Of a stretch of DNA of 64,000 nucleotides, positions 28,581-38,624 are shown piece after piece. The notes beneath the pieces are model-generated. The model ran no database searches. It worked only from the letters and a program-made list of their open reading frames with translations, and was not told the origin of the DNA. The stretch lies in assembly GCF_018130215.1 (NCBI RefSeq), contig NZ_JAFCKQ010000007.1, forward strand, positions 1 to 64,000, given 5' to 3'. A program made the translations under genes and the position numbers. Origin of the DNA: Bradyrhizobium jicamae. Its GTDB lineage: Bacteria > Pseudomonadota > Alphaproteobacteria > Rhizobiales > Xanthobacteraceae. The first letter of the stretch is position 1; each line of letters begins with the position of its first letter.

Positions 28581-31500
28581 ATGAATTCGCGCGTATCGTG
28601 GAGTGTAGACGGCATCGATCCCTCCGTCCGCGAAAGGGCCGAGGCGGCTGCGCGCCGCGCCGGCATGTCGCTGAACGACTGGCTCAATTCGACCGTCGGC
28701 GAAGCAAGCCCGCCGGACTTTCGTACCGGCTACGAGCAGCAGCGGCCGCCGACGCCGAGCCGGGAGAGCATTGAGGTCGCCGACATCCATGAGCGGCTCG
28801 ACGCGATCACTCGCCAGATCGAGCAGATTTCCAAGCCGGCGCCGCGCCAGGATGCTCAGCGTCAGGACGCCCCGCGCGTCGACGTCGCGCGCGGTCAGCC
28901 GACTGTCGCCCGCCAGCTCAACGACGCCATCTCGCGGCTTGATGCACGGCTCTCGCAGATCTCGCGGCCGCAGCCGGCGCGCGAGCCGCTGATGCAGGAC
29001 CGCCAGCTGCAGGAGCGCCCGCAGCAGGATCGCCAACAGAACGACAGCCAGGATCAGAGCCAGCTGGAGCGGCAGCGTCAGGCCGACGCAGTCGAACGCG
29101 CCGCTGCGCAGGTCTATCGTCCCTCGCCGCCGCTGAGCCCGACCTCCTTCGATTCCGCGATCGCCGAGATCGCCGCGCGCCAGAACGAGCTCGATGCCCC
29201 CGCGCCGCGACAGATGCCGCCGCAAAGCGAACCGCCCATTGCCTCCTCAGCCCCGCCGATGGCCCCCTCGGCGCCGCCGGCGGCCCCGGCTGCGCCCGCC
29301 GGCCCCGACTTCTCGTCGCTCGAACGGCATTTGCTCAAGATCACCAGCCAGATCGAGGCGCTGCAACGTCCCGACCATATCGAGCAGTCGATCACCGCGT
29401 TCCGCGGCGAGCTCGCGGAGATCCGCCAGGCCATCACCGAAGCGATGCCGCGCCGCGCGATCGAATCGATCGAGAACGAGATTCGCGCGCTGCACCGGCG
29501 CATCGACGAGATCCGCCAGGAAGACAGCGGCAACAGCAACGGCCAGGCGATCGCCGGCATCGAACGCGCGCTGTCGGAGATCCGGGAGGTGCTGCGCACG
29601 CTGACCCCGGCCGAGCAGCTCACCGGCTACGACGAGGCGATCCGCAATCTCGGCGCCAAGCTCGACATGATCCTGCGCGCCAATGACGATCCGTCCACCG
29701 TGCATCAGCTCGAGGGCGCGATCGCGGCACTGCGTGCCATCGTCTCCAACGTCGCGTCCAACGACGCGCTGCTGCGGCTGTCGGAGGACGTTCATGCCCT
29801 GGCGGAGCGGGTCGATCAGCTGTCGCAGTTGTCGCGCACCGACACCGCGAGCGATGCCTTCTCCGTGCTCGAACAGCGCATCGCCGCGCTGACTTCGACG
29901 CTGGGTGAACGGCCGACCGGCTACGACACTACGGACGTGATCGAAAGCGCGGTGCGCACGCTCTCGGAGCGGATCGATCGCCTGCAGGTCGGCAACGACA
30001 GCGCATCGGCGTTCGCCCATCTCGAGCAGCGCATCTCCTATCTGCTCGAGCGACTCGAGGCGTCGTCGTCCGAGCATCGCTCCGGCAATCTCGGCCGGGT
30101 CGAGGAAGGGCTGCATGACATCATGCGGCACCTCGAGGCGCAGCACGCCCATATCGCCTCGCTTGCCGACGCCACGCGCAATATCGGCGCCTCCTCGCCG
30201 CAGCCGATGATGGACAGCGGCATCGTCGACATGGTGAAGCGGGAGCTGTCCGACATCCGCTTCAGCCAGTCGGAGACCGATCGCCGCACCCAGGATTCGC
30301 TGGAGACCGTTCACAACACGCTCGGCCACGTCGTCGACCGCCTGGCGATGATCGAGAACGATTTGCGCGCGGTCCGCACCGCCCCGCCCTCTGCGCCCCC
30401 GGCTCCCGAGCCGGTCGAGCCGCGGATGGAGATGCCGCGCGCGGCGATGCCGCAGCCGATCGCGCAACCCGAACCCGAATCGTACAGGCCGGAGCTGCCC
30501 AATCCCGCGCTGGCGCAGGAGCATTTTGCGGCCGCGCCGCGCGATTTCCACGCCGCGGCGCCGTTCGAAGCCGCCCCGCCGCCGCTACCGCCCACGCCCC
30601 CGCGCGCCATCAGCGAGATCCTGGAGCCGCATACGGCGCCGGCCCGCGCCGCGATCGCGCCGGAACTGCCGCCGGATCATCCGCTCGAGCCAGGCACCCG
30701 GCCCGGCGGGCGGCCGTCGTCGCCGTCGGAGCGGATCGCCGCGTCCGAGAGCGCGATCAGCGATCTTCCTTCGGCCAAGAAGGAGCCTGTCTCGACCTCG
30801 AGCTTCATCGCCGCCGCGCGCCGTGCCGCGCAGGCTGCGGCGGCCCAGCCGGTCAACGAGAAGGCGGCGCGAGCCGCCAGCAAGGCCGCTGCCAAGGCAA
30901 AGGAGAAGGCCGACAAGGCCGACAAGACCAAGTCCACGATCAAGGCCGGCGCAACCGAGGGCCAGCCGTCGAGCATCACCTCCAGGATCCGCTCGCTTCT
31001 GGTCAGTGCGAGCGTGGTCGTGATCCTGCTCGGCACCATCAAGATGGCGATGAACCTGCTCGACACCGGCACGCCGCCCCCGATGCCCGCGACGGAAAGC
31101 AGCGAGCCGGCCGTGGGTCCGGCCGCGCCGCCGGCTGACGAGAGCGCCCCTGCACCGGCGCAGGTTGCACCATCGGCGGCGCCCGCGCCGTCGATGACAT
31201 CGCCGACCCCGCTCGGCAAGCAGTCCAACAACTCTTCGGCGCCGAACATGCTCGACGCTGCGCAGGTTGCAATCCCGCCGGCGCCGGTTGCGGCAGCAGC
31301 GCCGGTAGCGGCAGCTTCCGTCGGCGCGAGCGACATCACCGGCACGATCCCGACGGCGCCGACATATACTTCCGCCGGCAAGTCAGCCTCGATCCAGATT
31401 CCGCAGGGCGAGAAGCTGCCTGATGCGATCGGCGGGCCCGTGCTGCGTGCCGCCGCCCTGAAGGGCGATCCGAGCGCCGCCTATGAGGTCGGCCTGCGCT

Positions 31501-32126
31501 TTGCCGAGGGCAAGGGCGTGGCCGCCAATCTCGACGAAGCCGCCAAATGGTATGGCCGTGCGGCGCAGGCCGGCGTGGTGCCCGCGATCTTCCGGCTGGG
31601 CACCTTCTACGAGAAGGGTCTCAGCGTGAAGCGCGACGTCGATATCGCGCGGCGCTATTACGTCCAGGCTGCCGAGCACGGCAACGCCAAGGCAATGCAC
31701 AACCTCGCGGTGCTCGACGCCGATGGCGGCGGCAAGGGCGCCGACTACAAGAGCGCGGCGCAGTGGTTCCGCAAGGCCGCCGACCGCGGCGTCGCCGACA
31801 GCCAGTTCAACCTCGGCATCCTCTACGCCCGCGGCATCGGCGTCGAACAGAACCTCGCCGAGTCCTTCAAATGGTTCAGCCTCGCCGCCGCGCAGGGCGA
31901 TGCAGACGCCGGGCACAAGCGCGACGACATCGCCAAGCGGCTCGATCCGCAGTCGCTGGCAGCGGCGAAGCTCGCGATCCAGACCTTCACCCCCGAGCCG
32001 CAGCCGAGCGACGCGGTCAACGTCACCGCACCGGCCGGCGGCTGGGACAGCGCCACCGCGCAGCCCGCGGCCGTCAAGCCCGCCAGGCTGCCGGCAAAGC
32101 GCACCGCCGCGCTGGTCACGCACTGA
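28581..32126 (+). CDS. PodJ-like polarity protein with coiled coils, one TM helix and SEL1 repeats
   Basis: The 1181-residue protein starts with a short basic segment (about 9-40, RERAEAAARRAGMSLNDWLN) and has long coiled-coil stretches to about residue 600, then a Pro/Ala-rich linker. One membrane helix lies at about 804-824 (LLVSASVVVILLGTIKMAM), followed by a Pro/Ala-rich periplasmic linker and four SEL1/TPR-like repeats (about 951-1122), for example AAYEVGLRFAEGKGV and ADSQFNLGILYARGIGV. This is the topology of Caulobacter PodJ, a polar organiser. No C-terminal peptidoglycan-binding domain is present. A CtrA-like site lies upstream. Alternative: another SEL1-repeat envelope scaffold. Confidence 0.75.
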   Translation: MNSRVSWSVDGIDPSVRERAEAAARRAGMSLNDWLNSTVGEASPPDFRTGYEQQRPPTPSRESIEVADIHERLDAITRQIEQISKPAPRQDAQRQDAPRVDVARGQPTVARQLNDAISRLDARLSQISRPQPAREPLMQDRQLQERPQQDRQQNDSQDQSQLERQRQADAVERAAAQVYRPSPPLSPTSFDSAIAEIAARQNELDAPAPRQMPPQSEPPIASSAPPMAPSAPPAAPAAPAGPDFSSLERHLLKITSQIEALQRPDHIEQSITAFRGELAEIRQAITEAMPRRAIESIENEIRALHRRIDEIRQEDSGNSNGQAIAGIERALSEIREVLRTLTPAEQLTGYDEAIRNLGAKLDMILRANDDPSTVHQLEGAIAALRAIVSNVASNDALLRLSEDVHALAERVDQLSQLSRTDTASDAFSVLEQRIAALTSTLGERPTGYDTTDVIESAVRTLSERIDRLQVGNDSASAFAHLEQRISYLLERLEASSSEHRSGNLGRVEEGLHDIMRHLEAQHAHIASLADATRNIGASSPQPMMDSGIVDMVKRELSDIRFSQSETDRRTQDSLETVHNTLGHVVDRLAMIENDLRAVRTAPPSAPPAPEPVEPRMEMPRAAMPQPIAQPEPESYRPELPNPALAQEHFAAAPRDFHAAAPFEAAPPPLPPTPPRAISEILEPHTAPARAAIAPELPPDHPLEPGTRPGGRPSSPSERIAASESAISDLPSAKKEPVSTSSFIAAARRAAQAAAAQPVNEKAARAASKAAAKAKEKADKADKTKSTIKAGATEGQPSSITSRIRSLLVSASVVVILLGTIKMAMNLLDTGTPPPMPATESSEPAVGPAAPPADESAPAPAQVAPSAAPAPSMTSPTPLGKQSNNSSAPNMLDAAQVAIPPAPVAAAAPVAAASVGASDITGTIPTAPTYTSAGKSASIQIPQGEKLPDAIGGPVLRAAALKGDPSAAYEVGLRFAEGKGVAANLDEAAKWYGRAAQAGVVPAIFRLGTFYEKGLSVKRDVDIARRYYVQAAEHGNAKAMHNLAVLDADGGGKGADYKSAAQWFRKAADRGVADSQFNLGILYARGIGVEQNLAESFKWFSLAAAQGDADAGHKRDDIAKRLDPQSLAAAKLAIQTFTPEPQPSDAVNVTAPAGGWDSATAQPAAVKPARLPAKRTAALVTH

Positions 32127-32241
32127 TGTGAACTGCCGGCGACGCCGCGCAGGCGTCGGCGGCATGTACCTCCATACTCCAGCCGTGTAGACAGACGCGC
32201 AATTCCCGCGAGAAGCGGCCCTGCGCTCAGGAGCACCACGC

Positions 32242-33090
32242 GTGTCTGTCGGTGATCGCCAGGATGATGGAACGGGCGTCCACCGGGCGTCACCGACCGG
32301 CCCACGGGTCGCGCCGCCGCGTCAGGCGCCGGGCGGCACGACACCTCGCCAATCGCCACCTCGACCGGCCTCGCCTCCGCGGGTGAAGACTGCGTCCCTG
32401 CGTAGCGCTTTCCGGCCTTCGTTCTGGTCCGTAGTGATCTTTGTCCTGCTGTCGTCGGGCGTCGGCATCCGTGCCTATCGTGACCTGTCGCGGCCCGGGG
32501 CCTTCGACTATTGGCGCGAGACCTATGTCTCGGCGAGCATGAGGTCGTCGGTCATCCCCGATGCCGGCATCGACGGATCGGGCCACGGCCGCCGGATGCT
32601 TGCGATCAGCGGGCGGATCGGCGCAGCAAGCGCAAGCTGGTTTCGCGAGCGGCTCGACGAGGCACACCTGTCGGCCGGCGATGCCGTTCTGCTGTCATCG
32701 CAGGGCGGCGCGCTGAACCAGGCCGCCATCATGGGTGAGGTCATCCGCGCGCACGGACTCGTCACCGCCGTCGGGACCGCCGACGCGTCGGGGCGGATTC
32801 GCCCCGCCTATTGCGCCAGCGCCTGCGTGCTCGTGTTCGCCGGCGGCAAGACCCGTTATGGCATCGAAGGCTCGGAACTGGGCGTGCATCGCTTCACCAC
32901 CAACACGCCGGCCGGTGATCCCGTTGCCGAGGCCCAGCGCGTCTCGGGCGCAGTGCTCGGCTACATGACCAGGATGGGCGTGTCGTCGACGATCGTCGAG
33001 GCGATGTCGCAGACATCGGAGATTCGCTGGCTGAGCCCGAAGGAAGCGCTCGCGATGAACCTCGTCACCACGCCCGTCACCCGGCCCTGA
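32242..33090 (+). CDS. Membrane-anchored ClpP/crotonase-fold protein (COG3904-like)
   Basis: The 282-residue protein has a Pro-rich N terminus, one membrane helix (about 56-72) and an extracytoplasmic domain with ClpP-like landmarks: LAISGRIGAASASWFRERL, VLLSSQGGALNQAAIMGEVI, and a Ser in YCASACVLVFAGG at the position of the ClpP nucleophile, followed by GVHRF. These match predicted periplasmic COG3904 proteins. Proteolytic activity is not shown. GTG start follows AGGAG. A second, shorter relative lies at 58388-58858 in this window. Confidence 0.72.
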   Translation: MSVGDRQDDGTGVHRASPTGPRVAPPRQAPGGTTPRQSPPRPASPPRVKTASLRSAFRPSFWSVVIFVLLSSGVGIRAYRDLSRPGAFDYWRETYVSASMRSSVIPDAGIDGSGHGRRMLAISGRIGAASASWFRERLDEAHLSAGDAVLLSSQGGALNQAAIMGEVIRAHGLVTAVGTADASGRIRPAYCASACVLVFAGGKTRYGIEGSELGVHRFTTNTPAGDPVAEAQRVSGAVLGYMTRMGVSSTIVEAMSQTSEIRWLSPKEALAMNLVTTPVTRP

Positions 33091-33345
33091 ACGCGCTTGC
33101 CTCATTAATCTGAATCGTCAACCACGTCGGCAGGATGCTGGCGAGGTGCGGCAAAAAAGCCGGCTGAGGCGGAATCTTTCGTCCCTCCTGCCCCCGAATT
33201 CGGTTATGCAGGGGCGCGGCTATCGACCCCGCGTTCGCCAGCAGTCTTGTGCGCCGACCGGATCGCTCCGCCCGACCAGGACGACACCACACCGTGGCGC
33301 GGCCTTGAGCCACTGCTCGCGGCGAACCGACAAGAAGCGACGCGC

Positions 33346-34278
33346 GTGCAGCTGTACCTCCCGATCGCCGACATTCCGGTCAATGTCTTCCTCATCCTGG
33401 CGATGGGCGCGGCGGTAGGCTTCGTCTCGGGCATGTTCGGGATCGGTGGCGGCTTCCTGATGACGCCGCTTCTGATCTTCATCGGCATTGCGCCAGCGGT
33501 AGCGGTCGCCTCGGTCGCGAGCCACATCGCGGCCTCGTCATTCTCGGGCGCGATCTCGTATTGGCGCAGGCGCGCGATCGATCCACTGCTGGCGGCGGTA
33601 TTGCTCACAGGAGGCACGATCGGCACCGCGATGGGGGTATGGACATTCACCTATCTGCGCTCGCTCGGCCAGCTCGACCTGATGATCGCACTGTCCTACG
33701 TCATCCTGCTGTCCACGGTCGGCGGGCTGATGTTCTGGGAGGGCCTGCGCGCGATGCTCCGGGTCCGCCGCGGCGGCGCAGTCATGCTGCGCAAGCCCGG
33801 CAGCCATGGCTGGATCCACGGCCTGCCGCTGAAGATGCGCTTCAAGCGCTCCAAGATCTACCTCTCGGTGATTCCCGTCGTCGTGGTCGGCCTCGTGATC
33901 GGCTTCATCGGCGCGATCATGGGCATCGGTGGCGGCTTCATCCTGGTGCCGCTGATGATCTATCTGCTGCGGGTACCGACCGCGACCGTGATCGGCACCT
34001 CGATGGTCCTGACCCTCGTCACCATGGTGTTCGCCACCATGCTGCACGCCATGACCAATCACCTGGTCGACGCCGTGCTGGCCCTGATCCTGATGATCGG
34101 CGGCGTCACCGGCGCGCAGTTCGGCGCGCGCGCCGGACAGAAGATCCGCGGCGAGCACCTGCGCCTCTTGCTCGGCCTGCTCGTGCTCGCCGTCGGCATC
34201 CGCTTCGCGATCGAGCTGGTGATCCAGCCGCAGGACCTGTTCAGCATCCGCGAAAGCGGCGGCGGAGGCCCGCCGTGA
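33346..34278 (+). CDS. TauE/SafE-family sulfite/sulfonate exporter-like membrane protein
   Basis: The 310-residue polytopic protein has about eight membrane helices and the two family repeats GFVSGMFGIGGGFLMTPLLIF (about 26-46) and GFIGAIMGIGGGFILVPLMIYL (about 185-206), the internal duplication of the TauE/SafE fold. A central cytoplasmic loop is basic (RFKRSK). It probably exports a small organic or inorganic sulfur anion. The GTG start was chosen because family members begin at this point; the frame is open back to 33247. Its stop overlaps the TIGR02186 gene start. Confidence 0.82.
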   Translation: MQLYLPIADIPVNVFLILAMGAAVGFVSGMFGIGGGFLMTPLLIFIGIAPAVAVASVASHIAASSFSGAISYWRRRAIDPLLAAVLLTGGTIGTAMGVWTFTYLRSLGQLDLMIALSYVILLSTVGGLMFWEGLRAMLRVRRGGAVMLRKPGSHGWIHGLPLKMRFKRSKIYLSVIPVVVVGLVIGFIGAIMGIGGGFILVPLMIYLLRVPTATVIGTSMVLTLVTMVFATMLHAMTNHLVDAVLALILMIGGVTGAQFGARAGQKIRGEHLRLLLGLLVLAVGIRFAIELVIQPQDLFSIRESGGGGPP

Positions 34279-35120
34279 GACCAGAGCGTTTTCGAGCGAA
34301 GTGGATGCCGGTTCGCGTGAAGAGAACGCGTCCGAACCGGAATCTCGCAACGCCGTTCGCGATCCTCGGTCTCCTGTCGGCCGTTCTGGCAGGCGCACCG
34401 GCCCGCGCGGAGCGGCTGATCGTGTCGGTCTCGAACCACCGCGTCACCGTGACGCCGAACTATTCCGGTGGCGAACTCGTGCTGTTCGGTTCCGTCGAGA
34501 AGGACGCCACCGCGCCGCCCGGCCGCGGCAGTTACGATCTTGTCGTCACCGTCTCCGGCCCGCGCGCCGACATGGTGACGCGGCGCAAGGAGCGCAGGTT
34601 CGGCATCTGGATCAACACCGATTCCCGCCAGTTCCTGCAAGTGCCGGGCTACCTCGCACTGTTCGCCAACCGTCCATTCGACGAGATCGCGTCTGCCGAA
34701 GTTCAGCGTCGCCAGCAGCTCGGGCTCAACAACGTGCTGTTGATGCAACGGGTCGGCCCCGACTTTGCCGACGTGGTGCCGAACGACGCCTTCCGCAGCG
34801 CTTTCGTGCGGCTGCGCTCCGAGCACGGCCTCTACCGCGAAGCGACCTCTGCCGTGACCTTCCTCACGCCGACGCTGTTCCGCACCGGCATCCCGCTGCC
34901 CGCCGAGGTGCCGATCGGCATCTACACGGTCGAGATCAAGTTGTTCTCGGACGGCGCGCTGGTGACCAAGACCGAGACCGCATTCGAGATCGTCAAGGTC
35001 GGCTTCGAGCAGTTCGTCGCCACCACCGCGCGGCAGGACGGCCTCATCTACGGCCTGGTCACCGCGTTCATGGCGCTGATGACCGGCTGGATGGCTTCGA
35101 TCGTGTTCCGCAAGGATTGA
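34275..35120 (+). CDS. TIGR02186 family protein, coupled to the TauE-like exporter
   Basis: The 281-residue protein has an N-terminal hydrophobic segment (about 27-42, AILGLLSAVLAGAPARA), a beta-rich extracytoplasmic domain (VSVSNHRVTVTPNYSGGELVLFG), and a C-terminal membrane helix (GLVTAFMALMTGWMASIVF). TIGR02186 proteins regularly accompany TauE/SafE exporters; the function is unknown. GTG 34275 follows GGAGG and overlaps the upstream stop (GTGA). Residues 2-18 are encoded by a dispersed repeat (34282-34335); a later ATG at 34305 would skip part of it. Confidence 0.8.
   Translation: MRPERFRAKWMPVRVKRTRPNRNLATPFAILGLLSAVLAGAPARAERLIVSVSNHRVTVTPNYSGGELVLFGSVEKDATAPPGRGSYDLVVTVSGPRADMVTRRKERRFGIWINTDSRQFLQVPGYLALFANRPFDEIASAEVQRRQQLGLNNVLLMQRVGPDFADVVPNDAFRSAFVRLRSEHGLYREATSAVTFLTPTLFRTGIPLPAEVPIGIYTVEIKLFSDGALVTKTETAFEIVKVGFEQFVATTARQDGLIYGLVTAFMALMTGWMASIVFRKD
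34282..34335. repeat. Dispersed repeat (CAGAGCGTTTTCGAGCGAAG family), overlaps coding start
   Basis: CAGAGCGTTTTCGAGCGAAG, then GGTTCGCGTGAAG and ACGCGTC, matches the copy at 1081-1180. Here it lies inside the first codons of the TIGR02186 gene instead of between genes. Confidence 0.7.
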
Positions 35121-35127
35121 TCCGGAG

Positions 35128-36551
<1,424 letters not shown>

Positions 36552-36597
36552 TCAATCGCGATGTCAGATGCCTGCAGCGCATCCTAGGCGTATGCCC

Positions 36598-36646
36598 TCG
36601 CAATGAGATTGCGATTTGGGATGTATTGGATCGCATATCGTGCGAT
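36598..36646. promoter_or_regulatory. Two putative Lrp/AsnC operators between dgdA and its regulator
   Basis: TCGCAAT-GAG-ATTGCGA (36598-36614) and ATCGCA-TATCG-TGCGAT (36630-36646) are both 17-bp dyads with related arms. Their centres are 32 bp apart, about three helical turns, which suits cooperative binding by an octameric Lrp protein. Confidence 0.72.
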
Positions 36647-36678
36647 TAATTGCGCAAAACACCGGAAACACGAAGGAA

Positions 36679-37161
36679 ATGGGAACTACGATCGTGCTCG
36701 ATGAGATCGACCGAAAAATCCTCGACTTGCTGCAGGTCGAGGGACGCATCACGAATCTCGAATTGGCCGAACGAATCGGCCTCTCATCCGCCCCCAGCAT
36801 GAGACGCGTCCGGGCCCTCGAAGATGCCGGCGTCATCCGCTCCTACGTGGCGCTGGTGGACCCCGCTCGAGTAGGCCTCGGGTTCGACGCCATCGTCGAA
36901 GTCCGCCTCAAGCAACAAAACAGGGAATCCTTCGAGCGCTTCGAGAAGAAGGTGACCGGCCTTCCCGAGGTCGTCGAATGCTGCATGATCGCCGGCGATT
37001 GGGATTACTCGCTGCGGGTCGTATCCTCCGACCTCGCCCGCTATCAATCGTTCATCCTCGACCGCCTCATGCATCCGGACACCGATATCGCGAGCTACCG
37101 GACGACCATCATCCTGCGAAAGGTCAAATCGACGACGAAGATCGATACCACGCTGTTCTGA
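36679..37161 (+). CDS. Lrp/AsnC-family regulator, probable regulator of dgdA
   Basis: The 160-residue protein has an N-terminal AsnC helix-turn-helix (LDEIDRKILDLLQVEGRITNLELAERIGLSSAPSMRRVRALEDAGVI) and a C-terminal RAM ligand-binding domain (VVECCMIAGDWDYSLRVV). It is likely to sense an amino acid, perhaps a dialkylglycine or its keto product, and to control the divergent dgdA gene. The ATG at 36679 has AAGGA immediately upstream at unusually short spacing; the frame is open to 36616, so a longer form is possible. It converges on the Nramp-like gene (19-bp gap). Confidence 0.85.
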   Translation: MGTTIVLDEIDRKILDLLQVEGRITNLELAERIGLSSAPSMRRVRALEDAGVIRSYVALVDPARVGLGFDAIVEVRLKQQNRESFERFEKKVTGLPEVVECCMIAGDWDYSLRVVSSDLARYQSFILDRLMHPDTDIASYRTTIILRKVKSTTKIDTTLF

Positions 37162-37180
37162 CCGATGGCGGCCGCAACGA

Positions 37181-38518
37181 TCAAAGAAGGTATCCTGCGC
37201 CCATCGCCATCACGCTAAGCGCCATCGCTGCTGTCGAGAGCCAGCCGAGCCAGTAAAGCCATCCGCCGATCACGAAGCGGCCCATCACGTCGCTGCGGCG
37301 CGCCATGGCCATCAGTAGCACCATCACCGGCACGGCGAGGACGCCGTTGATCACTGCGCTCCAGTACAGCGCCGAGATCGGATCGATCGGGGTGAAATTG
37401 AGCGCGATGCCGAATCCGCCCGACAGCGCCAGCACCGAATAGAACGCGATCGCCCGCTTCGGCTTGCGTGCGAGCCCGACCGGCCACCGCCGTCCCTCGC
37501 CGATCGCGTAGGCGGTCGCCCCGCCGAGCACCGGGATGGCCAGCAACCCGGTCCCGATGATGCCGAGTGCGAAGATCACTTCGGCGAACGGCCCGGCGAT
37601 CGGCCGGAGCGCCTCGGCGGCCTGCGCCGAGGTCTGGATGTCGGTCTTGCCCGTCGCATGCAGAGACGCCGCGGCCGTGATGATGATCGAGAGCGCGATC
37701 ACGTTGGAGAAGGCCATGCCGGTGACAGTGTCGGCGCGGATGCGGAAGAATTCGCGTCGGGCGCCGTAATGCCGATCGATCAGCGGATGCTTGCTGGCGT
37801 CGACGCGCAGCTCCTCAGCCTCCTGCGAGGCCTGCCAGAAGAACAGATAGGGCGAGATCGTGGTGCCGAAGATCGCGACGATGGTCGTGAAATAGTCGGT
37901 GCTCCAGGTGATGTGCGGCATCAGCGCGCCGGCCAGGGCCTCCGTCCATGACACCTTGGCGAAGCCGAGCGCGGCGACATAGGCGAACAACGAGATCGTC
38001 AGCCATTTCAGGACCGCGACATAGCGCTTGTAGTCCATGAATATCTGCGCGCCCACCGAGGTCACGCCGAACAGCACGACGTAGAGGATGGCCGGGCCGC
38101 CGATCAACAGCTTCGTCGCATCGGCCATCGCCGAGAGATCGGCCGCGATGTTGATCGTGTTCGCGATGAAGAGCAGACCGACGACAACCATCAGGAGCGA
38201 AGGCGGATAATGCCGGCAGACATTGCCCGCGATGCCGTGGCCGGTGACACGGCCGACCCTCGCCGAGATCTCCTGGATCGAGGTCATCAGCGGGAAGGTC
38301 AGCAGCATGGTCCAGCCGATGCCGTAGCCGAGTTGCGCGCCGGCCTGGCTGTAGGTGCCGATTCCCGATGGATCATCGTCGGAGGCGCCGGTGATCAGGC
38401 CGGGGCCGAGCGCCCCGAGAAAATAGCCGAGACTGAATGGCCTGCGTGGCGCCTTCGACGCCCGTGCGCCGCTGGTCTTACCGTTGTGCTTTCGCGGGAT
38501 CGTCTTGTGCTGCGCCAT
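37181..38518 (-). CDS. Atypical Nramp-family divalent metal transporter
   Basis: The 445-residue polytopic protein has about 11 helices and Nramp (SLC11, PF01566) layout: a first-helix motif at about residue 49 and helix 6 text near PYLFFWQAS. The canonical metal site is altered: DPGN reads DPSG (Asp49-Pro-Ser-Gly) and the helix 6 MPH motif reads SPY, without the Met. Substrate may therefore differ from Mn2+/Fe2+. ATG 38518 (MAQHKT) was chosen over the open frame to 38635, which overlaps the EamA gene. The N-terminal 30 residues are basic and cytosolic. Confidence 0.8.
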   Translation of the reverse strand: MAQHKTIPRKHNGKTSGARASKAPRRPFSLGYFLGALGPGLITGASDDDPSGIGTYSQAGAQLGYGIGWTMLLTFPLMTSIQEISARVGRVTGHGIAGNVCRHYPPSLLMVVVGLLFIANTINIAADLSAMADATKLLIGGPAILYVVLFGVTSVGAQIFMDYKRYVAVLKWLTISLFAYVAALGFAKVSWTEALAGALMPHITWSTDYFTTIVAIFGTTISPYLFFWQASQEAEELRVDASKHPLIDRHYGARREFFRIRADTVTGMAFSNVIALSIIITAAASLHATGKTDIQTSAQAAEALRPIAGPFAEVIFALGIIGTGLLAIPVLGGATAYAIGEGRRWPVGLARKPKRAIAFYSVLALSGGFGIALNFTPIDPISALYWSAVINGVLAVPVMVLLMAMARRSDVMGRFVIGGWLYWLGWLSTAAMALSVMAMGAGYLL

Positions 38519-38624
38519 GCCCGGTTCCGGCCGTGGCGACAACGAAGCGGAGGCGGCGATGGTTCCTTCGATGAAATGTCTCCGGGGCCGGCGTGCGCCA
38601 CGATGCGCCCGATCGGGGTGATGA

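Noticed and set aside
33561..34274. Upstream extension of the TIGR02186 frame
   Set aside because: It runs through the TauE/SafE gene in another frame and is Arg-rich. The GTG at 34275 with GGAGG is the supported start.
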